Part shown: positions 1 through 8,044 of the stretch, one piece after another
How positions within the stretch are numbered: position 1 is the stretch's first letter
Layout of the letters: each line of letters begins with the position of its first letter
DNA from: an uncultured Bacteroides sp.
GTDB lineage: Bacteria; Bacteroidota; Bacteroidia; Bacteroidales; Bacteroidaceae
Length of the DNA: 9,570 nt
NCBI GenBank assembly: GCA_900555635.1
Contig: USLU01000122.1
Span: 1-9,570 of the forward strand
Direction of reading: 5' to 3'
Notes under the pieces: model-generated
What the model saw: only the letters and a program-made list of their open reading frames with translations
Databases searched by the model: none
Told to the model about the DNA's origin: nothing
Translations under genes and position numbers: made by a program

Positions 1-617
1 ATCCTATCTACCACATCGAAAACATCGTTAAACCGGTGTCTAAAGGTCCTCACGCAAAACAAGTTATCTTCTTGTCTGCTGATGCATTCGGTGTATTGCC
101 TCCGGTATCTATCTTGAATCCTGAGCAAACTCAATACTACTTCTTGTCTGGTTTCACTGCTAAATTGGCCGGTACAGAACGTGGTATCACTGAACCGACT
201 CCTACATTCTCTGCTTGTTTCGGCGCTGCTTTCTTGAGCTTGCACCCCACTAAGTACGGTGAAGAATTGGTTAAGAAGATGCAAAAGACTGGTGCTAAAG
301 CATACTTGGTTAACACAGGTTGGAACGGTAGCGGCAAGCGTATCTCTATCAAAGATACTCGTGGTATCATCGATGCTATCCTTGACGGTTCTATCGACAA
401 GGCTCCTACTAAGGTTATGCCTTACTTCGACTTCGTTGTTCCTACAGAATTGCCGGGTGTTGATCCGAAGATCCTTGATCCTCGCGACACTTACGAATGT
501 GCTTGTCAATGGGAAGAAAAAGCTAAGGATTTGGCTGGTCGTTTCATCAAGAACTTCTCTAAGTTCACTGGTAACGAAGCTGGTAAGGCTTTGGTTGCTG
601 CTGGTCCGAAATTGTAA
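1..617 (+). CDS. pckA: Phosphoenolpyruvate carboxykinase (ATP), C-terminal part (5' end outside window)
   Basis: Cytosolic enzyme that interconverts oxaloacetate + ATP and phosphoenolpyruvate + CO2 + ADP. In Bacteroides it commonly runs in the CO2-fixing direction during fermentation to succinate. The reading frame is open from the first bases (codons in phase from position 3) to the TAA at 615-617, so the GTG at 36 is an internal Val and not a start. About 204 residues are present, against a family length near 540. The sequence follows the family closely: PIYHIENIVKPVSKGPHA at the window start, then ADAFGVLPPVS, GFTAKLAGTERGITEPTPTF and NTGWNGSGKRISIKDTR. In the E. coli enzyme the RISIKDT stretch contributes to the adenine pocket. 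The end, PTELPGVDPKILDPR followed by LVAAGPKL, is the normal C-terminus, so the gene is cut only by the window edge. Leucine is coded almost only by TTG (13 of 15, none CTG), unlike the genes next door, which fits high expression. It is convergent with the phosphatase gene. Confidence 0.97.
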   Translation, partial: PIYHIENIVKPVSKGPHAKQVIFLSADAFGVLPPVSILNPEQTQYYFLSGFTAKLAGTERGITEPTPTFSACFGAAFLSLHPTKYGEELVKKMQKTGAKAYLVNTGWNGSGKRISIKDTRGIIDAILDGSIDKAPTKVMPYFDFVVPTELPGVDPKILDPRDTYECACQWEEKAKDLAGRFIKNFSKFTGNEAGKALVAAGPKL

Positions 618-648
618 TCGAAAGAATAAAACCAGTTTATATACAAGT

Positions 649-687
649 AAGGCGACTTCCGGTAACGGGAGCCGCCTTCTTTCTTAA
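649..687 (+). terminator. Rho-independent terminator after pckA
   Basis: The hairpin pairs AAGGCG at 649-654 with CGCCTT at 673-678. After one A/C mismatch the stem continues with 656-661 pairing 666-671 (one G-T wobble). It is closed by the tetraloop GTAA (662-665), which matches the stable GNRA class. A T-rich tail (CTTTCTT) follows. It lies 31 nt after the pckA stop codon. The opposite-strand phosphatase gene ends at 705, so this is the only clear hairpin between the convergent genes. Read leftward the downstream sequence is less T-rich, so leftward termination is less certain. Confidence 0.85.
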
Positions 688-704
688 TCATACCTAAGTC
701 TTTC

Positions 705-1877
705 TCAAAATTCACGCATCTTTCCTTTGTCTCCAACAACGAAACAGCCACGAGGCTCTATCAGCAACGCGCGGCCGCGCTTATGCTTTCGGTTCTTTTC
801 ATTATCCACATTGACACCGATCACTTTGCCTTTGTAGAACTTGGTAATATCATCAAAAATGGTGTGCCCCACAATGATGCGCTCCACCTGATATCTGTTT
901 AAAAGCAATTGCAGTGTATCGGCAGACAAGGGATGATACTTCTCTTTGTCTCTGACCAAACCACGATACCATATAGGTCCATAACTGCCATAAAGGAAAG
1001 CTGTGAGCGGAGACAGCGACGAACGCCCTTTCTTATCCATAAACAAAGCCTTACTCATTGTTTCGTTCACGGTTCTGATATCAAGGTTGTGTTCATAGAA
1101 GCTTTTGCTCAATCCTGCATGGACATACAAGTCTTTACCAATAATTTGCATCGTATTGCGAGTAGCCAGCCACTTGCCCAATTCTGTGTTCGCGCTCCAC
1201 AGGCTCCGGTAGGACATCCCCAGTGTATCGGCCAATGCTTGATACTTCCCTTTTGAGTAGCGCATATCGCCTGCCAACACCATAGGCTCATGATTGCCCA
1301 GCAAGAAAGATACCTTTCCACCAGCAGCCTCGGCTTCGGCCTCCAGCTTATAGAAGAACCAAAAGATTTGTGTCACGTCCTTGCCGCGGTCAAAGACATC
1401 GCCAATGACCATCAGCTGATTATTGCCAAAACTCCAATGTAAATCCCGGTCAATGACGTGGTTTCCTTGCAGGAGACTCACTAAGCAATCCATTTTACCG
1501 TGAGGGTCGGACATTACAAATACTTTGCCGGCTTGTTGCCATTGCCAGTTCTGGCGCTTCGAAGGATGCAGCTTTACCGTAAAAGGATATCGACCTTTAT
1601 GATCCGATACACGAAAGGAGAAGTCGTCCGGCAACGTGGCATAGGTTGTGTCCAAGATGGCACCGCGCTCGTTTACAGCGATAACGCGTGCACCTCCTCC
1701 GGGTTGATAAAGGATATAAGGCCCGTCGCAAGTAAGTAATTCTTTTTTCTCCTTCTTCTTGTTCTTCTCCCCCAAAGCAAGAGTTCCGGCCATAAGACCG
1801 GAACTGATGCATGTTAATAGAGTAAATAAGACAAGAGAATATCGGAAACGAAGATTCTTTTGTATCATAGTTATCAT
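705..1877 (-). CDS. Exported metallophosphoesterase, PPP (Ser/Thr phosphatase) family, Shewanella-like phosphatase type
   Basis: 390-residue calcineurin-like phosphoesterase. The two-metal site is visible as the ordered PPP motifs: SDPHG (D124, H126), GDVFDRG (159-165), GNHE (194-197), HAG (H253) and GHT (H338), plus WYRG at 303-306. This order matches the PPP phosphatases, and GDVFDRG with HAGL is closest to bacterial Shewanella-like phosphatases as I know them. The subgroup call is inference. The N-terminus has basic residues, a hydrophobic stretch (about 13-30) and a plausible signal peptidase I site near LMAG, then a Lys-rich linker (KNKKKEKK, 38-45), so the protein should act in the periplasm or beyond. 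There are two in-frame starts, ATG 1877 and ATG 1868. The first lies only 3 nt after the SusD stop, which suggests translational coupling. The gene is last in the SusC/SusD operon. The substrate is unknown: a phosphoprotein, a phosphorylated sugar or another phosphoester would each fit. Confidence 0.88.
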   Translation of the reverse strand: MITMIQKNLRFRYSLVLFTLLTCISSGLMAGTLALGEKNKKKEKKELLTCDGPYILYQPGGGARVIAVNERGAILDTTYATLPDDFSFRVSDHKGRYPFTVKLHPSKRQNWQWQQAGKVFVMSDPHGKMDCLVSLLQGNHVIDRDLHWSFGNNQLMVIGDVFDRGKDVTQIFWFFYKLEAEAEAAGGKVSFLLGNHEPMVLAGDMRYSKGKYQALADTLGMSYRSLWSANTELGKWLATRNTMQIIGKDLYVHAGLSKSFYEHNLDIRTVNETMSKALFMDKKGRSSLSPLTAFLYGSYGPIWYRGLVRDKEKYHPLSADTLQLLLNRYQVERIIVGHTIFDDITKFYKGKVIGVNVDNEKNRKHKRGRALLIEPRGCFVVGDKGKMREF

Positions 1878-1880
1878 TTA

Positions 1881-3335
1881 TTAATCGCCATATCCAGGAT
1901 TCTGTACCATATTGGGATTCGTATTCATCTCGAACCTAGGAATAGCAAGTACTATCTTGTAATAGTTCCAGTCGGCTTCCATCACCGGAGAATCGTGCGA
2001 AGTCTTGGCAATATCTGTGTCCGTTTCGTCCACACGTTTCATAGTCATACCGTTTCTCATCAAATCGAACATGCGATGTCCTTCACCTACCAGCTCCTTG
2101 CGTCGCTCATTCAACACATCTTCTACTGTGAGAGTTTTTCCGACAACGGTATTTTCAGGGTTAGCACGTTTCACAATTGCATCGAGATAACGTACGGCAG
2201 TAGTGTTATCATGTTCCTTCACAGCTGCTTCGGCAGCATTCAGATAAACTTCGGACAAACGGATGATAGGGATATTGGCATCGGTAATGCTTTCGCCTTC
2301 CTGCGGCTGATACTTGAAGACATAAGCATAGTCTTTCTTCTCGATTTTCAGCAGCTTGAGACGTACATCGTTCTTATCAGCCTTCAGGAGTTTATAGAAA
2401 GATACAGTGATACACATGTCGTCATAACCGCTATAAGAATTCAGGTATCCCATGCTTTCCTTACCCGGGCTGTCTGTGGTCAGATTGACTATTTCAAACA
2501 ACACTTCTCCAGGATTCAATTTACTCGCATCATTGCCCCATGCCGTAGCATACTCGTCATTCTTCCACAGAGCATATTTTGCGTTTTCGGCACCGGCAAT
2601 GGCATCTTCTGCCGCAGACAAGGCATTGGCATTTTCGCCCTTGTACAGATAAACACGGCTCAACAAACCTAATGCTGCCCAGCGGTTTATCTTACCCTTA
2701 TTGAATTTGGTATTCAGCAACGGAATGGCAGTCGTGAAATCGGAAATGATTTCCTTGTAGCATTCTGCTACTGTATTGCGTTTGGGCTTGCTATTGATAG
2801 TAGACAAATCTTTCACGATAGGCACACCCAGCGAAGCACCGTTATCTTTCAAGTAAGGATAACCAAAGAAACGGGTCAGGTCGAACAATGCCAATCCGCG
2901 GATAGCCAATGCCTGACCTTTCAGGTCATCACGATAACCGTCCTCATCTTCATCTTCTTCAGCAGGCAACTTGTCGATGTTCATCAAGATGAGGTTACAG
3001 TTCTGAATGATGGAATAGAGATAAGACCAGTGTGTGCTGGGAGCATTATCCTTGTTATAAGTAAAACGATAGTAGTCTCCCGTGCGCTTGGTAGCACTTA
3101 CCGCCTGCATGTCATCGCCTGTTACGTCTCCATAGTACATCAGTCGCCCTGAATAAGCATTCGAGCTCTGCATGGTACTATAAATACCGTTCAATGTGAA
3201 TTCGATATCGGACAATTGGTTGATGCTTGTTTCAGTATCAACAGAAGTTGAAGGGTCCAAGTCCAGCCAGTCATTGCCACAAGATGAAGTGACCAACAAC
3301 ATAGAACTGATAACCAAATATTTCAAAAATTTCAT
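1881..3335 (-). CDS. SusD/RagB-family surface nutrient-binding lipoprotein
   Basis: 484-residue SusD-like lipoprotein that should sit as a lid on the SusC-like partner at the cell surface and capture its ligand. I chose the ATG at 3335. An in-frame TTG at 3344 would add three residues, but the ATG begins a normal signal peptide (MKFLKYL plus a hydrophobic core). The lipobox TSSC puts the lipidated Cys at residue 19, followed by GNDWLDLDP, the usual start of mature SusD proteins. TPR-like helices typical of the family are seen at about 141-161 (GQALAIRGLALFDLTRFFG), 217-233 and 360-375. The C-terminal part carries LNERRKELVGEGHRMFDLMRNG and ends in the family signature IPRFEMNTNPNMVQNPGYGD. 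An acidic DEDEDGYRD stretch at 128-136 precedes the first helix and resembles a calcium-binding loop. The length is at the short end for the family. The ligand is not predictable. The stop codon is 3 nt before the phosphatase start. Confidence 0.95.
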   Translation of the reverse strand: MKFLKYLVISSMLLVTSSCGNDWLDLDPSTSVDTETSINQLSDIEFTLNGIYSTMQSSNAYSGRLMYYGDVTGDDMQAVSATKRTGDYYRFTYNKDNAPSTHWSYLYSIIQNCNLILMNIDKLPAEEDEDEDGYRDDLKGQALAIRGLALFDLTRFFGYPYLKDNGASLGVPIVKDLSTINSKPKRNTVAECYKEIISDFTTAIPLLNTKFNKGKINRWAALGLLSRVYLYKGENANALSAAEDAIAGAENAKYALWKNDEYATAWGNDASKLNPGEVLFEIVNLTTDSPGKESMGYLNSYSGYDDMCITVSFYKLLKADKNDVRLKLLKIEKKDYAYVFKYQPQEGESITDANIPIIRLSEVYLNAAEAAVKEHDNTTAVRYLDAIVKRANPENTVVGKTLTVEDVLNERRKELVGEGHRMFDLMRNGMTMKRVDETDTDIAKTSHDSPVMEADWNYYKIVLAIPRFEMNTNPNMVQNPGYGD

Positions 3336-3354
3336 AGTGTTCAATTTTAAATAG

Positions 3355-6300
3355 TTAGAAATTAACGTTTACGCCAAATGTCACAGTTTTCAAAGGAGGA
3401 GTTCCCCAAATAGCCGTACCACCAACCACAGCTTCGGGATCGTAGTAGTCATGAGCTGCCCATGTCCAAAGATTGTCTGCCGATGCAAACAGACGTGCGT
3501 TGCTGATTCCAACTTTGGAAACCCACTGCTTGGGCAAAGTGAAACCGAATGTCAAAGATTTAAGACGGACGAAATCGGAGCTATGCAGACGACGGGTATT
3601 AGTAACGTCGTACATCGGTTCGTCGGGAGAATAGATGAACACCTCGTATCTGGAAATATCACCCGGTTTCTTCCAGTTATCCTTGTAATAGGTAGGAATA
3701 TTCGCTTTCAGGTCGTCGCCGCCATGCTCGGTCTTCTGTGCCCAGTTGTCGTACGAATAGCCGCCGAACTGGAAGGTGAACAGGAAGTTCAGGTCAAACC
3801 ACCTGTAACGAAGTGAGTTAGAGAAACCTCCGCTCAAATTAGGATCGGCAGTCTTGTCAATCACAATCGCTTTTGCTTCTTTCACTTTCTCAGTAATCTC
3901 TTTGCTGTAATTACCGTTCTCATCTTTCGTATTCTTGTAGAACTGCGGATTACCGGTTTCGGGATTGATTCCTGCGAATTCAATCATGTAGAAGGTACGA
4001 TAAGCCTCACCCACCTTACGAATTTGCGAACCGGCGGATATTTCGGTTTGAATACCATCCAGGGTAACAATCTTGTTTCGGTTGTGAGACAAGTTCAAAG
4101 TAGAATTCCAAGTAAAGTTCTTGGTTTGAATATTGGTGGAGTTTATTTCCACTTCGACACCACGATTCTCTACTTCGCCGATATTCATCAGATAACTGTT
4201 GAAACCGGTGGTCATTGAGATAGGACGGTCCATAAGTAAGTTCTTGGTAGTACGGGTGTAGTATTCGAGCGTCACATTGATGCGGTTCCACAATCCGAAG
4301 TCCAGACCAAGGTTCAGGTTATAGTTGGTTTCCCATTCCAAGTCAGTGTTTTTCAACTGAGACTGGATGATACCCGGTTGTTCCAGATAACCGTTAGTCA
4401 AACTGCTCAATCCTCTGTAACCAAAGTAATCGGAAGGAAGCGTTCCGTTCACACCATAAGAAGCACGAATCTTCAAGTCTGTCAACCAGTTTTTGTAAGA
4501 CTCCATAAATTGCTCTTCGATGATGCGCCATGCACCTGATACCGACCAGAAGCTACCCCAACGGTTATCTCTGTGAAGACGTGAGCTGCCATCCATACGA
4601 TAGCTGGCACCCAGGTAGTACTTGTTCTTGTAGTCATAGTTCAGACGAGTCAGATAAGACACCATACGCGTTTTCTGGTCATAACCGCCTACGCTTTCAG
4701 TCTTCATACCGTTACTGATATCGTTCTTGTCATGAGTAGCGAAATTGGTAGCATAGCCCGACAGATAGTCGCGGTACTGTTCATCAATCTCATAACCTAC
4801 CAAAGCATCCAAGTGGTGATCGGTTGCGATGGAGAATTTGTAGTTCAACTGGTTGGCCCATACCATCTTCTTGAATTCATAGAACTTCTTGGACATACCG
4901 CCGTTGATGTCGTCGCCATTGGATGTACGGGGGTCAGACCACTCTTTTCCTTTCGTATTGGTATAGTCATAACTAAGAGTAGACTTGAACTTCAAATCCT
5001 TGATGAACTCATATTCACCGTAAACGGTATTGAAAGCACGCGTCACATATTCGCGCTGATAATCGTATGTGGCCGACAAAAGCGGATTACGGTCACTGTT
5101 GCGTACAAAAGAGCGATTCCAGCTTCCGTCTTCATTATACACTGCATCCGAGGGTACAACCGCACTGCGCGATGAATAGAAGGGAGACGTATAAGAAGTT
5201 CCTTCCCCATAAACATCCTGATTGACCGTTGCAAACAATATGTTTGCACCCAGTTTTAGTTTGTCGGTAGCCTGGTAATCAACATTCAGGCGGCCGCTGA
5301 TACGCTCAAGACCGGAATTGATGGCAATACCTTCCTGATTAAGGTAAGACAATGACGAATAATATTTGAAACGGTCACTTCCGCCCGAAATAGATGCCTC
5401 GTAAGACTGGTGGTTTCCTTTCTGGAACATAACATCATCCCAGTCTACATATCCGCACCAGGGAATCGGTGCATATTTGTCAATATTCTTATCGGCATAG
5501 GCTATAGCAGCTTCTTCCGTCTTGCCGTCTCTCAGGTATCTGTTCTTCAACCCATTATATATGTATTCGCGACGATCTTCGCCATTCATTACCGGGCGGT
5601 AATCCATTGCGAAGTCAGAGCTACCCCAGTCGGCACGCAGCGTAACGGTCGGTTTTCCAGCTTTTCCCTTCTTAGTCGTAATCAAGATCACACCGTTGGC
5701 AGCACGTGAACCGTAAAGTGAAGCGGCAGCGGCATCTTTAATGATAGAAATATTCTCGATGTCCGAGGTATTGATCGTAGACATGATATCAAGGTTAGCA
5801 TCCGAACTCATCGTGTTGATAGAACCCGAACGAACAGGTACTCCGTCAATCACATACAACGGTGAGTTGCTGGCATTGAACGAACCCATACCGCGTATAT
5901 TAATGGAAGCAGTAGAACCCGGCTGGCCGGAACCTGCACTGAATTGTACACCGGTAGCATTTCCTTGCAACAAATTCTGGAAAGATACGGCAGGTATGTC
6001 CTGCATCTTCTCCGATTTCACACTGGCAGCCGAACCGGCATAGGCCGATTTTTTGAAAGTACCGTATCCGGTTACTACCACTTCATCCATCAAGTTGCTG
6101 TCAGGTACCAACGTCACTTTTACCGCTTTACCGGCAGTAGCTTTCACTTCCTGACGGACATAGCCCACGAACGAAACAAGCAATGTAACCGAAGTATTGC
6201 CGGTACTGATACTGAAATGTCCGTCCAAGTTGGTGGTAGCGCCATCTGTAGTGCCTTTCACTAGTACATTGGCGCCGATAATGGGTTCACCGTTCTCATC

Positions 6301-6711
6301 GAGTACCGTACCTGTAATTACACTCTTCTGTTGCACAGCTGCCACTTCCTTCACCTCGTTGGCAGGCTGGATGGCAATAACACCATCTTTCACCAGGTAA
6401 GTCAGTCCGCTATTTTTCAGACATTCATCCAATACAGCTGTAATCTTCTCTTTCTTTACATTCAGATTTTGGATCTTTACGTTCTTCACAACATTGGTAC
6501 TGTACACAAACGTAAAGTCCGTCTGGCGGCGGATTTCCCAAAGCACGTCGTTCAACGTTACATTTTTAAGGTTCACCGTAACTGTGGCTTGTGCAAAAGC
6601 ATTGTTAGCTGCTTGTACAAAACCAATCATCATGAAACTGAAAAATAGGAATGTAATCCACAAACGTTTACTACGTTCCCAACCCTTGGTGTAGTTCTGT
6701 TTCTTCGTCAT
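3355..6711 (-). CDS. SusC/RagA-family TonB-linked outer membrane transporter with N-terminal STN signalling domain
   Basis: 1118-residue outer-membrane importer that forms a complex with the SusD lipoprotein downstream. Domains in order: signal peptide (1 to about 42, hydrophobic WITFLFFSFMMIGFVQA, cleavage near AFAQA); STN (secretin/TonB short N-terminal) domain, about 43-116; CarboxypepD_reg-like beta-sandwich, about 131-203 (ITGTVLDENGEPIIGANV, VSFVGYV); TonB-box-like DEVVVTGYG, 209-217; plug, about 218-347 (NIRGMGSFN, LYVIDGVPV, AANGVILITTKKGK); and the 22-strand barrel from about 350 to the C-terminal Phe (VTFGVNVNF). The STN domain marks a transducing transporter that signals to a FecR-type anti-sigma factor, and such a gene lies directly upstream with a 19-nt gap. 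The SusD gene follows after another 19-nt gap. There is no Shine-Dalgarno before the ATG at 6711, only an AT-rich leader, as is normal in Bacteroides. The gene is intact. The transported substrate is unknown. Confidence 0.97.
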   Translation of the reverse strand: MTKKQNYTKGWERSKRLWITFLFFSFMMIGFVQAANNAFAQATVTVNLKNVTLNDVLWEIRRQTDFTFVYSTNVVKNVKIQNLNVKKEKITAVLDECLKNSGLTYLVKDGVIAIQPANEVKEVAAVQQKSVITGTVLDENGEPIIGANVLVKGTTDGATTNLDGHFSISTGNTSVTLLVSFVGYVRQEVKATAGKAVKVTLVPDSNLMDEVVVTGYGTFKKSAYAGSAASVKSEKMQDIPAVSFQNLLQGNATGVQFSAGSGQPGSTASINIRGMGSFNASNSPLYVIDGVPVRSGSINTMSSDANLDIMSTINTSDIENISIIKDAAAASLYGSRAANGVILITTKKGKAGKPTVTLRADWGSSDFAMDYRPVMNGEDRREYIYNGLKNRYLRDGKTEEAAIAYADKNIDKYAPIPWCGYVDWDDVMFQKGNHQSYEASISGGSDRFKYYSSLSYLNQEGIAINSGLERISGRLNVDYQATDKLKLGANILFATVNQDVYGEGTSYTSPFYSSRSAVVPSDAVYNEDGSWNRSFVRNSDRNPLLSATYDYQREYVTRAFNTVYGEYEFIKDLKFKSTLSYDYTNTKGKEWSDPRTSNGDDINGGMSKKFYEFKKMVWANQLNYKFSIATDHHLDALVGYEIDEQYRDYLSGYATNFATHDKNDISNGMKTESVGGYDQKTRMVSYLTRLNYDYKNKYYLGASYRMDGSSRLHRDNRWGSFWSVSGAWRIIEEQFMESYKNWLTDLKIRASYGVNGTLPSDYFGYRGLSSLTNGYLEQPGIIQSQLKNTDLEWETNYNLNLGLDFGLWNRINVTLEYYTRTTKNLLMDRPISMTTGFNSYLMNIGEVENRGVEVEINSTNIQTKNFTWNSTLNLSHNRNKIVTLDGIQTEISAGSQIRKVGEAYRTFYMIEFAGINPETGNPQFYKNTKDENGNYSKEITEKVKEAKAIVIDKTADPNLSGGFSNSLRYRWFDLNFLFTFQFGGYSYDNWAQKTEHGGDDLKANIPTYYKDNWKKPGDISRYEVFIYSPDEPMYDVTNTRRLHSSDFVRLKSLTFGFTLPKQWVSKVGISNARLFASADNLWTWAAHDYYDPEAVVGGTAIWGTPPLKTVTFGVNVNF

Positions 6712-6730
6712 ACTAAGTTGTTGTTAATAG

Positions 6731-7903
6731 TTATTGAAAAGTAATTGTTTTATTATTAATGCTTATCTTTACATCTTTAGTGGCCTCTAGTAATTCGACA
6801 AAAGGAGTGATTTCTTCATACCTGTCTACATTACAGCCGAATCGCCTGTTCTTAACCTCTTCGTTGGTATACTTCACGTCGATGTCGTACCAGCGGGACA
6901 GAGTTTTCATGATGTCTTCCAGGCGTTGATCTCTGAAGTAGATTTTACCTTTCACCCAAGAGGTATAGAATGCCACATCGACCGTGCGCACTTGTATGTT
7001 TCCGCTTTCCGGACTTAGAATAGCCTGCTGCGAAGGTTTCAAGATAAAACTTCCGCCTTTATCAGAATTGACTTTCACCGAACCGCTAACCAACGTTGCT
7101 TGATATTCCTCACCGGGATAAGCCAGTATATTGAAGGTTGTTCCTAACACTTCTATTTTCATACCATTCGTATGAACGATAAACGGTTCTCCGTTTTTGG
7201 CCACCTCAAAATAGGCTTCACCAGTCAGCTCCACCTCACGGCTACCTGTTCCGAAAACAACGGGAAAGCGCAGACTACTCAGGGAGTTCAGGCGTACTTT
7301 AGTACCGTCATTCAGTACAAGGGCATATTCTCCACCACAGGGTATATCCACCTTATTATATACAGGAGTATTTTGCATAGCTCGTTGCTGAGCTAAACGA
7401 TAGTTCAACGTAGTAGAGTCAACCTCTATCCGGGTGTCCGATAGCACTTGCTTTTTATCAGTAGAATTCTTATCCAAATAAAGGGTTTCTCCATTATCCA
7501 GCGTCAAGATGGCTTTCGCTTCACCCGGCAATATATGTGTGGCAGCCAATAGATGATCGTCTTTATGCTGCTGATTGACAGGAGTATTATTGAGAGAGAG
7601 AGTCACTACCAGCACCGGCAGCAAGATGATTGCAGCATACCGCAGGATATGAAAGTAAAACGCACGACGTTTCTTCCTATTTATACGTTTCTGAATTTCG
7701 CTCCATCCTGTAGAGAGATCAAAGTCTTGCCGTTTCTCAGTATGCCGTTTGAGGTTTTCTTCACTACAAATCTTTTGGAAGAGTGCTTCGTTTGTTTCAC
7801 TCTCTTCACGCCAGGCATTCAATGTCGTACGTTCTGCCGGGGTTATTTCTCCCGATAAGAATGCGGCTATAAGACGAGCAATAACAAAATCCTGCTTTAT
7901 CAT
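6731..7903 (-). CDS. FecR-family anti-sigma factor
   Basis: 390-residue inner-membrane regulator of the FecR type. The N-terminal cytoplasmic part (1 to about 80) should hold the sigma factor. It is followed by the basic stretch NRKKRR (75-80) and one transmembrane helix at about 84-104 (FHILRYAAIILLPVLVVTLSL), so the rest is periplasmic. The FecR domain covers about 186-280 (VLNDGTKVRLNSLSSLRFP, REVELTGEAYFEV, FIVHTNGMKIEVLGTTFNI). The C-terminal DUF4974-type domain covers about 318-388 (GKIYFRDQRLEDIMKTLSRWYDI) and is the expected contact for the STN domain of the transporter. The gene follows the ECF sigma gene on the same strand after 141 nt and precedes the SusC gene by 19 nt. A good promoter match upstream (-7 element at 7944-7951) suggests transcription separate from the sigma gene. 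By homology, ligand binding by SusC/SusD relieves inhibition, possibly with proteolysis of this protein. Confidence 0.95.
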   Translation of the reverse strand: MIKQDFVIARLIAAFLSGEITPAERTTLNAWREESETNEALFQKICSEENLKRHTEKRQDFDLSTGWSEIQKRINRKKRRAFYFHILRYAAIILLPVLVVTLSLNNTPVNQQHKDDHLLAATHILPGEAKAILTLDNGETLYLDKNSTDKKQVLSDTRIEVDSTTLNYRLAQQRAMQNTPVYNKVDIPCGGEYALVLNDGTKVRLNSLSSLRFPVVFGTGSREVELTGEAYFEVAKNGEPFIVHTNGMKIEVLGTTFNILAYPGEEYQATLVSGSVKVNSDKGGSFILKPSQQAILSPESGNIQVRTVDVAFYTSWVKGKIYFRDQRLEDIMKTLSRWYDIDVKYTNEEVKNRRFGCNVDRYEEITPFVELLEATKDVKISINNKTITFQ

Positions 7904-7943
7904 ATTTCAACCTGTTTTAATTAATCTTCAATAATAATACAGG

Positions 7944-7973
7944 CAAAAATAAAATATGGGTGAATGATTAAAC
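7944..7973 (-). promoter_or_regulatory. Candidate Bacteroides-type promoter of the FecR-SusC-SusD-phosphatase operon
   Basis: On the minus strand, TATTTTTG (+ strand 7944-7951) matches the Bacteroides -7 consensus TAnnTTTG exactly. The upstream -33 element (GTTT at 7970-7973, in GTGTTT) is a weak match, with an 18-nt spacer against the usual 19-21. Initiation would fall near 7937 and give a leader of about 30-35 nt before the FecR ATG at 7903. The gaps inside the operon (19, 19 and 3 nt) leave no room for another promoter of this type, so this one may serve all four genes. The sequence fits the housekeeping sigma consensus. Whether the ECF sigma also acts here cannot be told. Confidence 0.5.
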
Positions 7974-8012
7974 ACTTTTTTTTGAAATAAATGTGTATTA
8001 GATTGAATAAAG

Positions 8013-8035
8013 GTGATTAAGACCAGTGATTAAGA
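8013..8035. repeat. Tandem 10-bp direct repeat GTGATTAAGA between sigma and anti-sigma genes
   Basis: GTGATTAAGA occurs at 8013-8022 and again at 8026-8035, a 13-bp period. A third copy of the core TGATTAA lies at 7965-7971, touching the weak -33 element of the FecR promoter. The two full copies lie just after the sigma-gene stop codon and upstream of the FecR promoter. The arrangement would suit a regulator-binding site, but no known operator is recognised. Confidence 0.45.
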
Positions 8036-8044
8036 AGACGGATT

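Noticed and set aside
36..617. GTG at 36 as the start of a 193-residue protein
   Set aside because: The frame is open to the window edge and residues before it (PIYHIENIVKP) match phosphoenolpyruvate carboxykinase, so this is an internal Val of a gene cut by the window.
1860..2672. 270-codon open frame on the plus strand opposite the SusD gene
   Set aside because: It is antisense to a well-supported gene and its translation is rich in His, Ile and Phe without recognisable motifs, as expected of a shadow frame.
3336..3344. TTG start at 3344 for the SusD-like protein
   Set aside because: The ATG at 3335 gives a better signal peptide start (MKFLKYL), and the three extra residues add nothing.
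7972..7995. Weak ACAC/GTGT hairpin beside a run of eight T residues, as a terminator of the sigma gene
   Set aside because: The stem is only about 4 bp with a large loop, too weak to call a terminator.
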